Assembly: GCA_023249165.1 (NCBI GenBank)
Contig: JAHFDE010000126.1
Span: 1 to 6,267 of the forward strand
Origin: Candidatus Methylomirabilota bacterium
Lineage (GTDB): Bacteria; Methylomirabilota; Methylomirabilia; Methylomirabilales; CSP1-5
Direction of reading: 5' to 3'
Length of the DNA stretch: 6,267 bases
Shown here: piece after piece, positions 4,931 through 6,267 of the stretch
How positions within the stretch are numbered: the stretch's first letter is position 1
Layout: every line of letters begins with the position of its first letter
Program-made: the position numbers and the translations under genes
The notes under the pieces: generated by a model
What the model was told of the DNA's origin: nothing
Database searches by the model: none
The model's input: only the letters and a program-made list of their open reading frames with translations

Positions 4931-4942
4931 AAAAGGTTAGGA

Positions 4943-5587
4943 ATGCAGGCGATTCTCTTGGGACCTCCTGGGGCCGGGAAGGGGACGCAGGCCAAGATGC
5001 TCACCGAACGATATGGGGTTCCCCAGGTGTCGACCGGGGATATCCTCCGGGCCGCTGTGGCCGCCGGGACTCCGCTCGGCAAGGAGGCCAAGACCTATAT
5101 GGACCGGGGTGCGCTGGTCCCCGACGAGGTCGTGATTGGCATCGTCCGCGATCGCCTGGGCGAGCCCGATTGCCGGAAGGGGTATCTCCTCGACGGGTTT
5201 CCCCGAACCGTGGCGCAGGCCGAGGCCCTGAACCGAATGCTCAAAAAGCTCGGGGCTCCGCTGCCCAGGGTCGTGAGCCTGGAGGTGGGGGAGGAGGAGC
5301 TTGTCAAGCGCCTGTCCGGACGCCGAACGTGCCCGGCCTGTGGTGAGCCCTTTCACGTGGAGTCCCATCCCCCCCGCGTGGAGGGAATCTGCGATAAGTG
5401 CGGCGGGCACCTCATCCAGCGGGAGGATGACAGGGAGGAAACGATCCGTCGTCGCCTCCAGGTCTATCGCAAGGAGACGGAGCCCCTGATCGGTTACTAT
5501 CAGAACCAAGGACTACTAAAGACGGTGAATGGACTGGGAGAGGCGGGTGAGGTCTTTGCGCGGGTCTCGAGGGCACTCGAAGGGTGA
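4943..5587 (+). CDS. adk: Adenylate kinase, zinc-type LID
   Basis: 214 residues, the long bacterial form. It catalyses ATP + AMP = 2 ADP in the cytoplasm and keeps adenine nucleotides in balance. The P-loop GPPGAGKGT is at residues 8-16, the AMP-binding region follows (STGDILRAAV), then GYLLDGFPRTVAQAEAL with the DGFPRT motif, and the LID domain begins near GRRTCPACGEPF. The LID carries four cysteines at 130, 133, 150 and 153 (CxxC-x16-CxxC), the structural zinc site found in many Gram-positive and other bacterial enzymes in place of the H-bonded network of the E. coli type. QREDDREETIRRRLQVY is the conserved Asp/Arg region after the LID. The ATG has AAAAGG 6 nt upstream. The end overlaps the likely start of map. 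Confidence 0.98.
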   Translation: MQAILLGPPGAGKGTQAKMLTERYGVPQVSTGDILRAAVAAGTPLGKEAKTYMDRGALVPDEVVIGIVRDRLGEPDCRKGYLLDGFPRTVAQAEALNRMLKKLGAPLPRVVSLEVGEEELVKRLSGRRTCPACGEPFHVESHPPRVEGICDKCGGHLIQREDDREETIRRRLQVYRKETEPLIGYYQNQGLLKTVNGLGEAGEVFARVSRALEG

Positions 5588-6267
5588 GTCGGTCAGACTG
5601 CCGCTCCACAGTCCGATCGAGTACAAGGCCCCGTGGGAGGTTGAACGCATAGGACGAGCGAGTCGGATTGTCGCCGAGGCCCTGTTGGCCCTCCGGGACG
5701 AGAGCCAACCCGGGGTGAAAACGCTCGAGCTGGATCGCTTCGCCGATGTTTTTCTCCGTGACCGGGGAGCGCGGCCCGCCTTCAAGGGATACCGGGGCTA
5801 TCCCTTTACCCTGTGCACCTCGGTGAACGAGGAGGTGGTCCACGGGCTCCCCGCGGAGCGACGACTTCAGGAGGGAGATATCCTCAGCCTGGATCTGGGG
5901 GCGATCGTGGACGGGTATTATGGCGATGCGGCGATTACCGTTCCGGTAGGGGAGATCTCTCCCGAGGCGCGGCGACTCCTGCAGGTCACCCAGGAGGCGT
6001 TGCACCGCGGGATCGCGCAGGCCGTGCCGGGGCGCCGCCTGACCGATATCTCCCACGCGATTCAGAGCCATGTGGAGTCTCATGGCTTCTCCGTGGTTCG
6101 GGTCTTCGTCGGACATGGAATTGGGCGGGCCCTGCACGAAGAGCCTCAGATCCCGAACTTTGGCCCCCCGGATCGGGGGCCCGTGCTCAGGCCCGGGATG
6201 GTGCTGGCCATTGAACCGATGGTCAACGCCGGGACCCCTGAGGTGGCCATCCTCGAGGATCAGTGGA
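5547..6267 (+). CDS. map: Methionine aminopeptidase type I, 5' part (start uncertain)
   Basis: Removes the initiator methionine from new proteins. The recognisable protein begins around SPIEYKAPWEVERIGRASRI (first codon near 5610) and runs off the window, so the 3' end is missing. Counting from GTG 5547, metal ligands equivalent to E. coli D97, D108, H171 and E204 are D116 (LSLDLG), D127 (GYYGDAA), H190 (VGHGIG) and E223 (AIEPMV), and the substrate-side histidine is H99 (EEVVHG). The last ligand (E235 in E. coli) would lie beyond 6267. In this frame the available starts after the TGA at 5526 are ATG 5529, GTG 5547 and TTG 5556, all inside adk. GTG 5547 has AGAGG and GGGAG just upstream and is my choice, giving a 41-nt overlap with adk and about 20 residues before the family core. 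Secy-adk-map order is standard. Confidence 0.93.
   Translation, partial: MRSLRGSRGHSKGESVRLPLHSPIEYKAPWEVERIGRASRIVAEALLALRDESQPGVKTLELDRFADVFLRDRGARPAFKGYRGYPFTLCTSVNEEVVHGLPAERRLQEGDILSLDLGAIVDGYYGDAAITVPVGEISPEARRLLQVTQEALHRGIAQAVPGRRLTDISHAIQSHVESHGFSVVRVFVGHGIGRALHEEPQIPNFGPPDRGPVLRPGMVLAIEPMVNAGTPEVAILEDQW

Noticed and set aside
5584..5652. GTG at 5584 (overlapping the adk TGA) as the map start
   Set aside because: Its frame ends at TAG 5650-5652 and does not read the Map protein; kept only as a hint that the start region is odd.
5412..6137. 241-codon open frame on the - strand across adk and map
   Set aside because: It lies opposite two well-conserved enzyme genes, has no recognisable motifs, and reflects the GC-rich codon pattern of the + strand.

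Overview
The window is a piece of the bacterial spc ribosomal-protein operon, running into the usual secY-adk-map tail. All genes are on the + strand. The order is rplX (3' end), rplE, rpsN (zinc type), rpsH, rplF, rplR, rpsE, rplO, secY, adk and map (5' part). The DNA is GC-rich and several genes start with GTG. Gene order, the four-cysteine S14 and the four-cysteine adenylate kinase show a bacterium but do not fix the phylum. A GC-rich soil or subsurface lineage such as NC10/Methylomirabilota or Rokubacteria is only a guess.

Layout: 1-98 is the L24 C-terminus. L5 and S14 (100-938) follow closely. S8 (1073-1468) is bracketed by two intergenic spacers of 134 and 86 nt, both filled with degenerate GTTCA-type heptamers in inverted arrangement. 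L6 and L18 (1555-2468) overlap by 4 nt (ATGA). A 147-nt spacer separates L18 from S5 and contains what looks like a 132-bp non-coding insertion (2469-2600) with imperfect terminal inverted repeats and a TTAG direct repeat on each side. S5, L15 and SecY (2616-4898) are again tightly packed, with a 4-nt L15/SecY overlap. L30 (rpmD), normally between S5 and L15, is absent. After 44 nt come adenylate kinase (4943-5587) and methionine aminopeptidase, whose reading frame overlaps the end of adk and runs off the window.

Functionally this is one transcription unit that makes 30S and 50S proteins, the SecY channel subunit used by ribosomes at the membrane, an enzyme of adenine nucleotide balance, and the enzyme that trims the initiator methionine. 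I see no new defence, mobile or metabolic system here. The unusual content lies between the genes: a MITE-like insertion that appears to have split the L18-S5 junction, and a pair of related heptad-repeat palindromes placed exactly between stop codons and ribosome binding sites on both sides of rpsH. Secondary oddities are the lysine/glutamate-rich N-terminal tail of L5, encoded by a 50-nt all-purine tract, the missing rpmD, and an unresolved start for map. No stretch over 300 bases lacks a gene.
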